NCBI GenBank assembly: GCA_003511885.1 | Contig: DOIX01000342.1 | Location: 1-24,391, forward strand | Direction of reading: 5' to 3' | Length of the DNA: 24,391 nucleotides | DNA from: Cyanobacteria bacterium UBA11153 | GTDB taxonomy: Bacteria; Cyanobacteriota; Cyanobacteriia; Cyanobacteriales; Coleofasciculaceae | Shown here: one piece after another, positions 15,193-23,150 of the stretch | Layout of the letters: the number at the start of each line of letters is the position of its first letter | Position numbering within the stretch: position 1 is the stretch's first letter | Program-made: the position numbers and the translations under genes | The notes under the pieces: generated by a model | What the model saw: the letters and a program-made list of their open reading frames with translations, nothing else | What the model was told of the DNA's origin: nothing | The model's database searches: none

Positions 15193-18099
15193 TTAGGGTA
15201 AAAATCCATCGGGTACGTTAATTGCTGTTTCCAATCCGCGTACATTTTCCCGGTTTGTATTCTCATCCCAGGATATGTTAGTGAGGTCTGCATGACTGAG
15301 GTTTGCACCACTAAGGTTTGCGCCACTGAGGTTTGCGCCACTGAGGTTTGCGCCACTGAGATTTGCGCCACTGAGATTTGCCTCACTCAGGTTTACATCA
15401 AAGAGGTATGCGTCACTAAGGTTTGCCTCACTAAGGTTTGCCTCACTCAGGTTTACACCAATGAGGTATGCGTCACTAAGGTCTGCGCCGCTGAGATCTG
15501 CGTAATTTAGGTGTGCGTAACTGAGGTCTGCGTTACTTAGGTCTGCACGAATGAGGTGTGCGCCGCTGAGGTCTGCGTTGCTTAGGTATGCCTCATTAAG
15601 GTATGCGTTATTGAGGTATGCGTCACTCAAGTCTGCCCCACCGAGGTCTGCGTTACTGAGGTCTACACCACTGAGGTATGTACCACTGAGGTTTGCGTCA
15701 CCAAGAAAGAAGCACAGTATAAAAGCACCAATGCTAAGACTATCGCTGTAGCTGATAATCCGCAGCAATCGCGTTTCATCAAAACCCGTGCTATCTTTTT
15801 TCCCACAGGGATAGAAGTCAATTTTATCCTTCAACTCATCCTTTTCTTGACCATAGCTATGTAATTCAAACAGTAAAATCATCACATTCAACCCTGCAAA
15901 AACATCCACTTCTCGCAGTCCCAATTTACTGCCATTTGAACGCAACTGTAGCATCTTATTCTGAGGCAAGTTTTTTGGATAGGCATTAATAAATTCACCA
16001 TTGCACCAGTCCAGATAGAATTCTTCTAAGCGCTGGAATAACTCAATCGCCTGAAACTTGTCACTCCCCTTGAGTAAGGTCATCAGATAGTCTATAATTT
16101 CTGGAGTTAACCAACCATAACCCAACAAATCATAAATATTTTCTGCTAGCTGATTGCGATCAATATAAAATTTTTGGCGTTTTAGACCGGGTTCAGTCCA
16201 CTCTTCTAAACTTTCCTGTAGCCGTTTTGCACATAAAAATTCGCCAAAACTTTTATGAATAAATTCCACTCCACCGTCTTTATTATCCGATGAAACAGCG
16301 GGCTGTAGGTAAAAGGCTGCTAAAGCATTTCTCAGGGGATTCTCCCCTATACGTTTTTGAGCTTTTTCTAGCAAAGCTTTCACGCCATCATCCCCTTTTA
16401 ACCGTTCCTCAATAGTTTTAATTGATACCCATTCTCCACCAGATTGAGTGACAGCTAACCCTGCTTCCATGAGAATCTGGCGCAAGTCTTCGGTTTCATA
16501 TTCAGTCAGGTCAATATTGAGTGCTTCAGGACGTTGCTTAGTCAGTACCCAATCAATAGTAGTTTCATAAACCAGAATTTTAGCATTAGTACTATCAGCC
16601 CCAGCAAACATATCCGGAGTCAATTTACCATCCCGGTACATGGCAGCTAAAAGATATAGTAATAGGGGTTCCTGTGCTAATTGCTGCACTCTTTCTGGAC
16701 AATTTCGATCTCGCAAAAATGCCTTAAACTCATTTGTTTTATCCTCTCCAACTAACATTCCCCACTTACCAAGCCACTCCTCTTGCAGGGATTCATCCAT
16801 TAAAGCAATTTCCACCCTTTCCAGATTTCTGGGCACGACAATTCCCTGCAACGCCAATTCCCTTCCCGTGACTAAAAATCTATGTCCTAATTGGGGGTTT
16901 TGCTGACAGCTTGATTGAAAATATCCCACCTTTTTCAGAAACTCTTCAATCCCGCCAGAAGTTCTCCCTTCCATCCGCAATTCATCAAAGCCATCCAGGA
17001 GAAATAAAAACCGAGTATTACTATCCGTCAACCAACCATCATCACTTTTCGCAAAATCTGCTTGCACCGCAGCACGAAGAGTATTCTCAATATTCGGTTC
17101 AAAAGCATTAATATCCCGTAGGCGAATTAATATCGGTGTCCAAATCGGATGGAGATGTTCTCGCACCCAATTAGCAAACATCCGGCAAAATACACTTTTA
17201 CCTCGCCCTGGTCCGGCTTGAATAAACATAACTTGACCATTTTTATCGGAGTTAACAAGTAAGTCTTTTGCCCAGGTTTCTAAATTAATTAGTGCTTCAT
17301 TTTCCTTGCCCTTTCCATTTCCATCCACTAACTTAGCTTTCAGTGACACATAGATCTCAGAAATATTAAAAGGTTCATCAAAAACTTGCCACCGTCCCCG
17401 AATCAGCGGATTGCTGGAATTGGGGGATATTTGATCCTCTAAATAGGACTCAATCCCACCATATTTTTGATTCTTGCCAATTTCCCATCCCGCCTTAGCA
17501 TAGAGATTTAACTGTTCGCGAATTGCACCAGATTCGGAAGAGAGGAGTGAATTAATATAAGTCTTTGTTTCCCAAGCTACCCATCCGGTTATAATTGGAA
17601 TCGTATATTTATCCAGTCCAACACCTTCCAAATAACCAGTAAGATGGGAATTTAACCCTAATCCTAAAGTGGAATCAGGGAAAGACTTAAAAGCCTCTTG
17701 AATCAGTTCATCAGTTAAATAAAGATTACCTAAATCATCGAATTGTGTCTTAATATCCTTCCCCAATAATCCCGCCCCGATTCTGGATTTTAACCAATCA
17801 TTACGCTGTACCAAACCATCAAAACTTGCCAGATAAGCCAGAGGAAAAGCGATCGCCCCCCATTCTCCCAGACTTTGCTCCTTATTTTTCCGCTCCCGAT
17901 AAAACTGTAAACCCCGTCTCGCCAAACCCACAAACGACAATCCCGCCGCTACAGGTGCAAGAGGAGTAAACATACCAAGTGCGATCGCTAATTCTAACCC
18001 AGCCTTAGAAACCTCAGCCCCAGACTCAATAATTTCTCCCGGTTTCCCCAAATCACGGATATCTCTATTCAGGAATTGCCAAACTTGCTTAATCTTCAC
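15193..18099 (-). CDS. NACHT-domain STAND NTPase with C-terminal pentapeptide repeats
   Basis: This 968-residue protein starts at a GTG with no clear ribosome binding site. Residues 1-280 are a helical N-terminal region with a hydrophobic stretch near 36-62. The NACHT NTPase follows: Walker A QAGPGRGKSVF (294-304), Walker B FLFLLDGFDEL (364-374), a sensor-like LVTGRE (409-414), and a winged-helix end with FIHKSFGEFLCAKRL (613-627). A linker (630-798) leads to about 28 pentapeptide repeats of A(D/N)LSx type (799-942), which should fold as a quadrilateral beta-helix, then a tail ending in PDGFLP. Bacterial NACHT proteins include antiviral NLR-like factors, with the C-terminal repeats usually the sensor. 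The N-terminal 280 residues may be the effector and match nothing I know. It lies upstream of, and in the same direction as, the ATPase-DUF3226 pair. Confidence 0.87.
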   Translation of the reverse strand: MKIKQVWQFLNRDIRDLGKPGEIIESGAEVSKAGLELAIALGMFTPLAPVAAGLSFVGLARRGLQFYRERKNKEQSLGEWGAIAFPLAYLASFDGLVQRNDWLKSRIGAGLLGKDIKTQFDDLGNLYLTDELIQEAFKSFPDSTLGLGLNSHLTGYLEGVGLDKYTIPIITGWVAWETKTYINSLLSSESGAIREQLNLYAKAGWEIGKNQKYGGIESYLEDQISPNSSNPLIRGRWQVFDEPFNISEIYVSLKAKLVDGNGKGKENEALINLETWAKDLLVNSDKNGQVMFIQAGPGRGKSVFCRMFANWVREHLHPIWTPILIRLRDINAFEPNIENTLRAAVQADFAKSDDGWLTDSNTRFLFLLDGFDELRMEGRTSGGIEEFLKKVGYFQSSCQQNPQLGHRFLVTGRELALQGIVVPRNLERVEIALMDESLQEEWLGKWGMLVGEDKTNEFKAFLRDRNCPERVQQLAQEPLLLYLLAAMYRDGKLTPDMFAGADSTNAKILVYETTIDWVLTKQRPEALNIDLTEYETEDLRQILMEAGLAVTQSGGEWVSIKTIEERLKGDDGVKALLEKAQKRIGENPLRNALAAFYLQPAVSSDNKDGGVEFIHKSFGEFLCAKRLQESLEEWTEPGLKRQKFYIDRNQLAENIYDLLGYGWLTPEIIDYLMTLLKGSDKFQAIELFQRLEEFYLDWCNGEFINAYPKNLPQNKMLQLRSNGSKLGLREVDVFAGLNVMILLFELHSYGQEKDELKDKIDFYPCGKKDSTGFDETRLLRIISYSDSLSIGAFILCFFLGDANLSGTYLSGVDLSNADLGGADLSDAYLNNAYLNEAYLSNADLSGAHLIRADLSNADLSYAHLNYADLSGADLSDAYLIGVNLSEANLSEANLSDAYLFDVNLSEANLSGANLSGANLSGANLSGANLSGANLSHADLTNISWDENTNRENVRGLETAINVPDGFLP
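15274..15705 (-). repeat. Pentapeptide-repeat coding array (15-bp periodicity)
   Basis: The 3' end of the NACHT gene is a DNA array with 15-bp period and about 28 units. Near its end (about 15309-15368) several consecutive units are identical or differ by one base (GTTTGCGCCACTGAG), encoding repeated GANLS. Units farther upstream in the gene are more diverged (AYLSN, AHLIR). This gradient suggests recent unit duplication at the C-terminal side. Frames open on the opposite strand and in another frame here are by-products of the repeat. Confidence 0.85.
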
Positions 18100-18399
18100 A
18101 GTATCAATTTATTAAATTTTGTCCTACTCCCAAAATAACTCCTTCTTCCCTCCTCTGTGTACCTCTGTGCCAACCTCTGCGCACCTCTGCGTAAAAAAAA
18201 ATTACTCATTTCTAAACAAAAGTTAAATTTAACGCAAAGAGCGCCAAAGTAAATGCAAAGGTACGCAAAGGTTATATTGGCGATGCAGCTTACGCATCAG
18301 GAATATTCACCCGCAATAGAGAATAGTGCCAGGAGACTTGAAAAATCTTTACATTAACTGTCAGAATGTGATAGAGATGAGATCCAGGAGACCCCTACA
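18100..18399. promoter_or_regulatory. Divergent region between the NACHT gene and acnB, with two repeat blocks
   Basis: This 300-bp gap holds a CTCTGTG/CTCTGCG repeat block ending in a run of nine A (18151-18201) and an inverted-sense relative, AACGCAAAGAGCGCC...GTACGCAAAGG (18230-18272). Both resemble the blocks at 8996-9041 and 10211-10238. acnB has a good AGGAG (18386-18390) nine bases before its ATG. No clear -35/-10 pair or operator stands out. The promoters of both genes must lie here. Confidence 0.5.
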
Positions 18400-20997
18400 A
18401 TGTTAGAAGTATATCGCCAACACGTAGCAGAACGAGCAGCTTTAGGGATTCCCCCTTTACCTCTTTCCGCGCAGCAAACCTCCCAATTGTGTGAATTACT
18501 GAAAAATCCGCCTGCGGGAGAGGAAGAGACATTAATTGAATTATTACGCGATCGCATTCCTCCGGGTGTGGATGAGGCGGCATACATAAAGGCTGGGTTT
18601 TTGACTGCTGTTGCTAAGGGTGAAGTTACTACTCCGCTGGTTTCGCCGCAGTGGGCGGTACATTTATTGGGGACGATGATGGGTGGTTATAATGTGCAAT
18701 CTTTGATTGATTTACTCAAATCAAGTCACCCTTCGATGGCTGCAAGTGCGGCGACGGCGTTAAGTAAAACTTTATTAGTTTTTGATGCGTTTAACGATGT
18801 TTTGGCTTTGGCAGATACTAATTCTTATGCGAAGCAGGTGATTGATTCTTGGGCAAATGGGGAATGGTTTATTAGTCGGGATAAGTTAGCGGAAGCAATT
18901 ACGGTTACTGTGTTTAAAGTGCCGGGAGAAACGAATACTGATGATTTATCTCCGGCTCCTCATGCTACTACTCGCCCGGATATTCCTCTTCACGCTACGG
19001 TAATGTTGGAATCGCGAATGCCGGGTGGTTTGGAAACCATTGCTAAATTGAAGGAAAAGGGACATCCTGTTGCATATATTGGTGATGTTGTGGGTACTGG
19101 TTCATCCCGAAAGTCGGCAATAAATTCTTTACTTTGGCATATTGGTGCGGATATTCCTCATGTTCCGAATAAGCGGACTGGTGGATATATTTTAGGTGGC
19201 AAGATTGCCCCAATTTTCTTTAATACTGCGGAAGATTCTGGGGCTTTACCGATTGAATGCGATGTGGAACCTTTGGAAACGGGGATGGTAATTACTATAC
19301 ATCCTTATCAAGGGAAAATTACCAATGAAGCTGGGGAAGTTATTTCCACTTTTACTCTAAAACCGGATACGATTCTGGATGAAGTACGGGCTGGCGGACG
19401 AATTCCTTTATTAATTGGTCGTTCTTTAACTGATAAAACTCGCCAAGCTTTAGGATTAGCCTCTACTTCTCTCTTTATCCGTCCTAGTATGCCAGAAGAT
19501 ACTGGGAAAGGCTTTACTTTAGCCCAGAAAATGGTGGGTAAAGCTTGCGGTTTACCAGGTGTTCGTCCCGGCACTTCTTGCGATCCAATTATGACGACAG
19601 TTGGTTCCCAAGATACCACAGGACCGATGACTCGCGATGAATTAAAAGAATTAGCTTGTTTGGGATTTAGTGCTGATTTGGTAATGCAAAGTTTCTGCCA
19701 TACTGCTGCTTATCCTAAACCTGTGGACATCAAAACTCACAAAAATTTACCGGATTTCTTCTCCACTCGTGGCGGTGTTGCTTTGCGCCCCGGTGATGGA
19801 ATTATTCACTCTTGGTTAAACCGAATGTTAATGCCAGATACGGTAGGCACAGGTGGCGATTCTCATACTCGTTTTCCGTTAGGAATTTCTTTCCCAGCGG
19901 GTTCTGGTTTGGTGGCTTTTGCAGGTGCTTTGGGTGTCATGCCTTTGGATATGCCGGAATCTGTTTTAGTCCGATTTAAAGGTGAATTACAACCAGGTGT
20001 AACCCTGCGCGATATTGTCAATGCCATTCCTTATGTTGCTATCCAGGAAGGTAAGTTAACTGTTGCTAAACAGAATAAGAAAAACGTCTTTTCTGGACGG
20101 ATTCTGGAGATGGAAGGTTTGCCAGATTTAAAAGTAGAACAAGCCTTTGAACTAACAGATGCTTCCGCCGAACGTTCTTGTGCTGGCTGCACCATTAAAT
20201 TAGGAGAAGAGACTGTTTCTGAATATCTTCGTTCCAATGTAGCGCTATTGAAAAATATGGCAGCGCGAGGCTATCAAGATGGACGAACAATTATGCGTCG
20301 CGTCGCTAAAATGGAACAATGGTTAGCTAATCCAGAGTTAATGTCAGCCGATAGCGATGCCGAATATGCTGATATTATCGATATCGATTTAAACCAAATC
20401 AAAGAACCCATAGTTGCCGCCCCAAATGACCCCGATAATGTTAAGTTAATGTCCGAATGTGCCGGAGATAAAATAGATGAAGTCTTCATCGGCTCCTGCA
20501 TGACAAATATCGGTCACTATCGCGCCGCTGCTAAAATATTAGAAGGTGCAGGTACAGTCAAAGTTCGCCTCTGGATTTGCCCCCCAACTCGTATGGATGA
20601 AAAACAATTACGAGAGGAAGGAATTTACGGTACTTTTGCCGCAGCCGGAGCGAGAACAGAAATGCCGGGATGTTCCCTTTGTATGGGAAATCAAGCGCGA
20701 GTTGAAGATGGCGCAACCGTATTTTCTACCTCAACTCGTAACTTTAATAATCGCATGGGTAAAGATGCGCGAGTCTATTTAGGCTCCGCTGAATTAGCCG
20801 CAGTTTGTGCTTTATTAGGCAAGATTCCCACTGTGGAGGAATATATGGAAATTGTAGCGAAGAAAGTCGATCCTTTTGCTGGCGATTTGTATCGCTATTT
20901 GAACTTCGATCAAATTTCTGGTTTTGAGGATGAAGGGCGGGTAATTCCCTTGGAGGAAATGCCTCGAATTGAGGATATTTTGGGAATGCCTGCGTAA
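18400..20997 (+). CDS. acnB: Bifunctional aconitate hydratase 2 / 2-methylisocitrate dehydratase
   Basis: This 865-residue enzyme has the same length as E. coli AcnB. It interconverts citrate and isocitrate in the cytosol, feeding 2-oxoglutarate synthesis for nitrogen assimilation. AcnB order is visible: an N-terminal HEAT-like domain (1-160), a swivelling domain with VGTGSSRKSAINSLLWH (about 230-246), then the catalytic domains with GGDSHTRFPLGISF. The [4Fe-4S] ligands should be Cys700 (IGSCMTNIGHYRAA) and Cys758 and Cys761 (MPGCSLCMGNQ). The ATG is supported by AGGAG nine bases upstream. It is a single gene, and a strong GC-rich hairpin begins 13 bp after the stop (CCCCTCCCCT 21010-21019, AGGGGAGGGG 21023-21032) that could aid termination. 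Nothing looks broken. Confidence 0.97.
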   Translation: MLEVYRQHVAERAALGIPPLPLSAQQTSQLCELLKNPPAGEEETLIELLRDRIPPGVDEAAYIKAGFLTAVAKGEVTTPLVSPQWAVHLLGTMMGGYNVQSLIDLLKSSHPSMAASAATALSKTLLVFDAFNDVLALADTNSYAKQVIDSWANGEWFISRDKLAEAITVTVFKVPGETNTDDLSPAPHATTRPDIPLHATVMLESRMPGGLETIAKLKEKGHPVAYIGDVVGTGSSRKSAINSLLWHIGADIPHVPNKRTGGYILGGKIAPIFFNTAEDSGALPIECDVEPLETGMVITIHPYQGKITNEAGEVISTFTLKPDTILDEVRAGGRIPLLIGRSLTDKTRQALGLASTSLFIRPSMPEDTGKGFTLAQKMVGKACGLPGVRPGTSCDPIMTTVGSQDTTGPMTRDELKELACLGFSADLVMQSFCHTAAYPKPVDIKTHKNLPDFFSTRGGVALRPGDGIIHSWLNRMLMPDTVGTGGDSHTRFPLGISFPAGSGLVAFAGALGVMPLDMPESVLVRFKGELQPGVTLRDIVNAIPYVAIQEGKLTVAKQNKKNVFSGRILEMEGLPDLKVEQAFELTDASAERSCAGCTIKLGEETVSEYLRSNVALLKNMAARGYQDGRTIMRRVAKMEQWLANPELMSADSDAEYADIIDIDLNQIKEPIVAAPNDPDNVKLMSECAGDKIDEVFIGSCMTNIGHYRAAAKILEGAGTVKVRLWICPPTRMDEKQLREEGIYGTFAAAGARTEMPGCSLCMGNQARVEDGATVFSTSTRNFNNRMGKDARVYLGSAELAAVCALLGKIPTVEEYMEIVAKKVDPFAGDLYRYLNFDQISGFEDEGRVIPLEEMPRIEDILGMPA

Positions 20998-21353
20998 CCC
21001 CTCCCCCAGCCCCTCCCCTCTTAGGGGAGGGGGAACAAGAGAAGAGAAGAAATTCCGGCTCCCCTCTCCTCGCAGGAGAGGGGCTGGGGGAGAGGTGATT
21101 CGCACATCGGAACAACCTAACCCCCTAACCCCCTTCCCTGCGAGGGAAGGGGGAACAAGAGAAGAGAAGAAATTCCGGCTCCCCTCTCCTCGCAGGAGAG
21201 GGGCTGGGGGAGAGGTGATTCGTACATCGGGACAACCTAACCCCCTAACCCCCTTCCCTGCGAGGGAAGGGGGAACAAGAGAAGAGGAAGGGAGAACAAG
21301 AGAAAAGGCTCCGGCTCCCCTCTCCTCGCAGGAGAGGGGCTGGGGGAGAGGTC
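20998..21353. repeat. 120-bp tandem array of GC-rich hairpin repeats
   Basis: After acnB, a unit of exactly 120 bp recurs: units at 21033-21152 and 21153-21272 differ at only a few positions, and a third partial copy (21273-21352) carries changes near its start. Each unit contains GAACAAGAGAAGAG, CCCCTCTCCTCGCAGGAGAGGGG (a perfect palindromic stem), and CCCTTCCCTGCGAGGGAAGGG (another stem). The period is a multiple of three, so a 145-codon frame stays open across it, but its product is repetitive and not credible. A short related piece (CCCCCTGCCCTTTGAGGGAAGGG) follows at 21854-21876. Confidence 0.9.
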
Positions 21354-21415
21354 AAATATTTCTCAACAAAAAGGGAACTATCTATTTGATAATCAAACCC
21401 AAATAGTATTAGTTA

Positions 21416-21844
21416 ATGGATAACCAAACTCCTCAAGAATCCTCCCCATCGCCAAAACAAGAAACTCTCAATTGCAGCAATATTATTGTCGGACAAAAAA
21501 TATCCCCTATTAAATTGGAGCGTGCCAAACAACTCCGTCGCCAAATGACTCAGGCAGAAAAAATTCTCTGGCAACACCTTCGGGCTAATCGATTGAATGG
21601 TTTACACTTTCGCCGCCAGCAGATTATTGATGGATTTATTGTAGATTTTTACTGTCATTCTGCTAGACTAGTTGTTGAAGTAGATGGAGGAATTCATAAA
21701 CAACAAGTAGAATATGATGAAGAACGCGATCGCATTTTATCAGGAAGGGCATTGCGCTTGTTGCGAATTCAGAATGAGGAAGTAATGGAGAATCTCGATC
21801 GAGTATTATTGTGTATTTCTCAAGCGTGCTGTGAAAAAATATAG
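21416..21844 (+). CDS. DUF559 (Vsr-like endonuclease fold) protein
   Basis: This 142-residue protein matches the DUF559 pattern: KLERAKQLRRQMTQAEKILW (33-52), HFRRQQIIDGFIVDFYC (64-80, Asp77), RLVVEVDGGIH (84-94, Glu88/Asp90/His94), DEERDRIL (101-108) and LRIQNEEVMENL. The family shares the very-short-patch-repair/restriction endonuclease fold, and its Asp/Glu/His set is intact. The cellular role is not known, though these genes are widespread as single units. The first 30 residues are not part of the domain and may be a late addition or a start called too early. It sits right after the tandem repeat array with no evident ribosome binding site. Confidence 0.82.
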   Translation: MDNQTPQESSPSPKQETLNCSNIIVGQKISPIKLERAKQLRRQMTQAEKILWQHLRANRLNGLHFRRQQIIDGFIVDFYCHSARLVVEVDGGIHKQQVEYDEERDRILSGRALRLLRIQNEEVMENLDRVLLCISQACCEKI

Positions 21845-21892
21845 CCATCCAACCCCCTGCCCTTTGAGGGAAGGGTAATAATCAATCTAATT

Positions 21893-22423
21893 ATGCAATT
21901 TATCCTACAACCTTTCCCTACAACCCAACCCCTACCGAATATCCAAATTATCGGCAATATTACGCGGAATGAAAATAAACTAAACCTCGACTACACCCTT
22001 AAGGGCAATCTAGCAGAAATTGACATTGCCCCACCATCAGATACCGCTAGCCGAAAGGACGAATTGTGGCAAGACACTTGCTTTGAATTTTTCCTTGGTA
22101 TTAAAGATACTCCTGAATATTGGGAATTCAATCTTTCTCCTTCCGGAGATTGGAATGTTTATCGATTTACAGGATATCGTCAAGGAATGGCAGAGGAAAA
22201 TGCTTTGACTACACTGCCATTTACTGTGGAGAGGAGATTGGATAGTTTAGTGATATCTTTAGATGTAAATTTGGATCTAATTGTTTTGCCACAACAAGCG
22301 ATAGAAGTGGCAATTACTACAGTGATTAAAAGTAAAAATGGTGAGGTTAGTTTTTGGGCGTTAACCCATCGAGGTGCAGTGGCCGATTTTCACTTGCGAG
22401 ATAGTTTTGCGATCGAGTTGTGA
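21893..22423 (+). CDS. DOMON-like domain protein
   Basis: This 176-residue beta-rich protein has no signal peptide or membrane segment. The pattern LWQDTCFEFFLG (58-69), YWEFNLSPSGDWNVYRFTGYRQGM (about 76-99) and the closing SFWALTHRG...DFHLRDSF are what I recall for cyanobacterial DOMON-like proteins related to the carbohydrate-binding CBM9/DOMON fold. This suggests binding of a sugar or other ligand; no catalytic motif is visible. It starts 48 bp after the DUF559 gene and ends 30 bp before the small antitoxin-like gene, all on one strand. Confidence 0.72.
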   Translation: MQFILQPFPTTQPLPNIQIIGNITRNENKLNLDYTLKGNLAEIDIAPPSDTASRKDELWQDTCFEFFLGIKDTPEYWEFNLSPSGDWNVYRFTGYRQGMAEENALTTLPFTVERRLDSLVISLDVNLDLIVLPQQAIEVAITTVIKSKNGEVSFWALTHRGAVADFHLRDSFAIEL

Positions 22424-22453
22424 TATAATCTTGAGAGGGAAGGAGTTTAACCT

Positions 22454-22708
22454 ATGAAAGTTATCGACATTTCGTTGGATTCAATATCATTAGCAACTCT
22501 CTTGACAGAAGCTAGGCATCAAAATCTAATCTTGCGAACTCCTGATGGTGTAGAATTTATCCTCGCTGAGTTTAATGATTTCGATCGAGAAATTGAGTTA
22601 ACCCGCCAAAATAAAGAATTTATGGAGTTTCTCGATGAGCGAGGACAGGAAACAAAAACTCTTTCAGTAGCAGAAGTGCGGGCTAGGTTGGGGTTAACTA
22701 GCGATTAA
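22454..22708 (+). CDS. Small antitoxin-like (Phd/YefM-type?) protein, orphan
   Basis: This is an acidic 84-residue protein with a good AAGGAG ribosome binding site about eight bases before its ATG and a TATAAT at 22424-22429. The first 40 residues (DISLDSISLATLLTEARHQN, then LILRTPDGVEFILAEF) follow the short strand-helix-strand pattern of Phd/YefM-type antitoxins and their cyanobacterial relatives. The rest is charged helix ending EVRARLGLTSD. No same-strand toxin gene follows. The next module is hicBA on the other strand, so this is an orphan or a small protein of another kind. The family call is tentative. Confidence 0.5.
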   Translation: MKVIDISLDSISLATLLTEARHQNLILRTPDGVEFILAEFNDFDREIELTRQNKEFMEFLDERGQETKTLSVAEVRARLGLTSD

Positions 22709-22763
22709 TTTTTTGACTTTGTATCTAAATCTAATTGGAGAAGTCGGGTATCTAGGCTTACCC

Positions 22764-22940
22764 CTAGTCAGCGAGCATTTTGATAATGTGCTTGGCAAGC
22801 TGCTCTTTGATTTCCCGATGTCTTGGAATAGGCTGAGATACCTTCGTCTGTGGATTCTGATACCAATCATGTTTGCCGCCGTGACGGACAAAAATACAGC
22901 CCATTTCCTCAATCTCTTTGATAAGATCCCGTCTTTTCAC
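22764..22940 (-). CDS. hicA: HicA-type mRNA interferase toxin (58 codons, GTG start)
   Basis: Reading the minus strand from GTG (22938-22940) gives MKRRDLIKEIEEMGCIFVRH, then GGKHDWYQNP, PIPRHREIKEQLAKHI and the stop TAG (22764-22766). This is a full HicA: the double-stranded-RNA-binding-like fold with the catalytic His24 in GGKH and the C-terminal helix. HicA cleaves mRNA and stops growth unless bound by HicB. Its start overlaps the hicB stop by four bases (GTGA), so translation is coupled and HicB comes first. The gene is easily missed because of its length and GTG start. All expected key residues are present, so it should be active. Confidence 0.9.
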   Translation of the reverse strand: MKRRDLIKEIEEMGCIFVRHGGKHDWYQNPQTKVSQPIPRHREIKEQLAKHIIKMLAD

Positions 22941-23128
22941 GATACTTCAAGCTCCGCCACTCTTCGGACATTAATAATCCTTCCGCTCGTTAGCTCTTTG
23001 TAAATATCCACTAAATTTTCTTTCAACTCATCTTCAGTTTCTGCTTGTGTCCAATAATCTGGATACTCCTCCAGATAACCGATCCACATATCCTCATCTT
23101 GCCAGTAAATATATCGCTGAGTATTCAT
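22937..23128 (-). CDS. hicB: HicB-family antitoxin (short form)
   Basis: This 63-residue protein has the HicB partial RNase-H fold pattern: RYIYWQDEDMWIGYLEEYPDYWTQ-type strand pair, then ETEDELKENLVDIYKEL helix (about 31-47) and a short end. It lacks the C-terminal helix-turn-helix or ribbon-helix-helix seen in longer HicB proteins, so it may neutralise HicA without binding DNA, or repress only as a complex. It is encoded directly upstream of hicA with a 4-bp overlap. It begins 22 bp after the start of the Uma2 gene that lies upstream on the same strand is read in the opposite order, i.e. the Uma2 stop is at 23151, so read-through from that gene is possible. Confidence 0.85.
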   Translation of the reverse strand: MNTQRYIYWQDEDMWIGYLEEYPDYWTQAETEDELKENLVDIYKELTSGRIINVRRVAELEVS

Positions 23129-23150
23129 CGCTTAAAATATAGTAAATCCT

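Noticed and set aside
15132..15751. Open frames with repeated SVAQT, EVCAT or LRYA-type peptides on both strands
   Set aside because: They are by-products of the 15-bp pentapeptide-repeat periodicity in the NACHT gene; the NACHT frame explains the region.
21033..21353. Possible CRISPR array
   Set aside because: Units are contiguous 120-bp tandem copies of palindromic repeats with no unique spacers of regular length and no cas gene nearby.
20969..21406. 145-codon open frame rich in Pro/Arg/Gly after acnB
   Set aside because: It is read entirely through the 120-bp tandem repeat array, begins inside acnB, and has a 40-residue periodicity that merely mirrors the DNA repeat.
22694..22912. 72-codon minus-strand frame over the hicA region
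   Set aside because: It is an alternate frame of hicA; only the hicA frame gives recognisable motifs and a coupled start with hicB.
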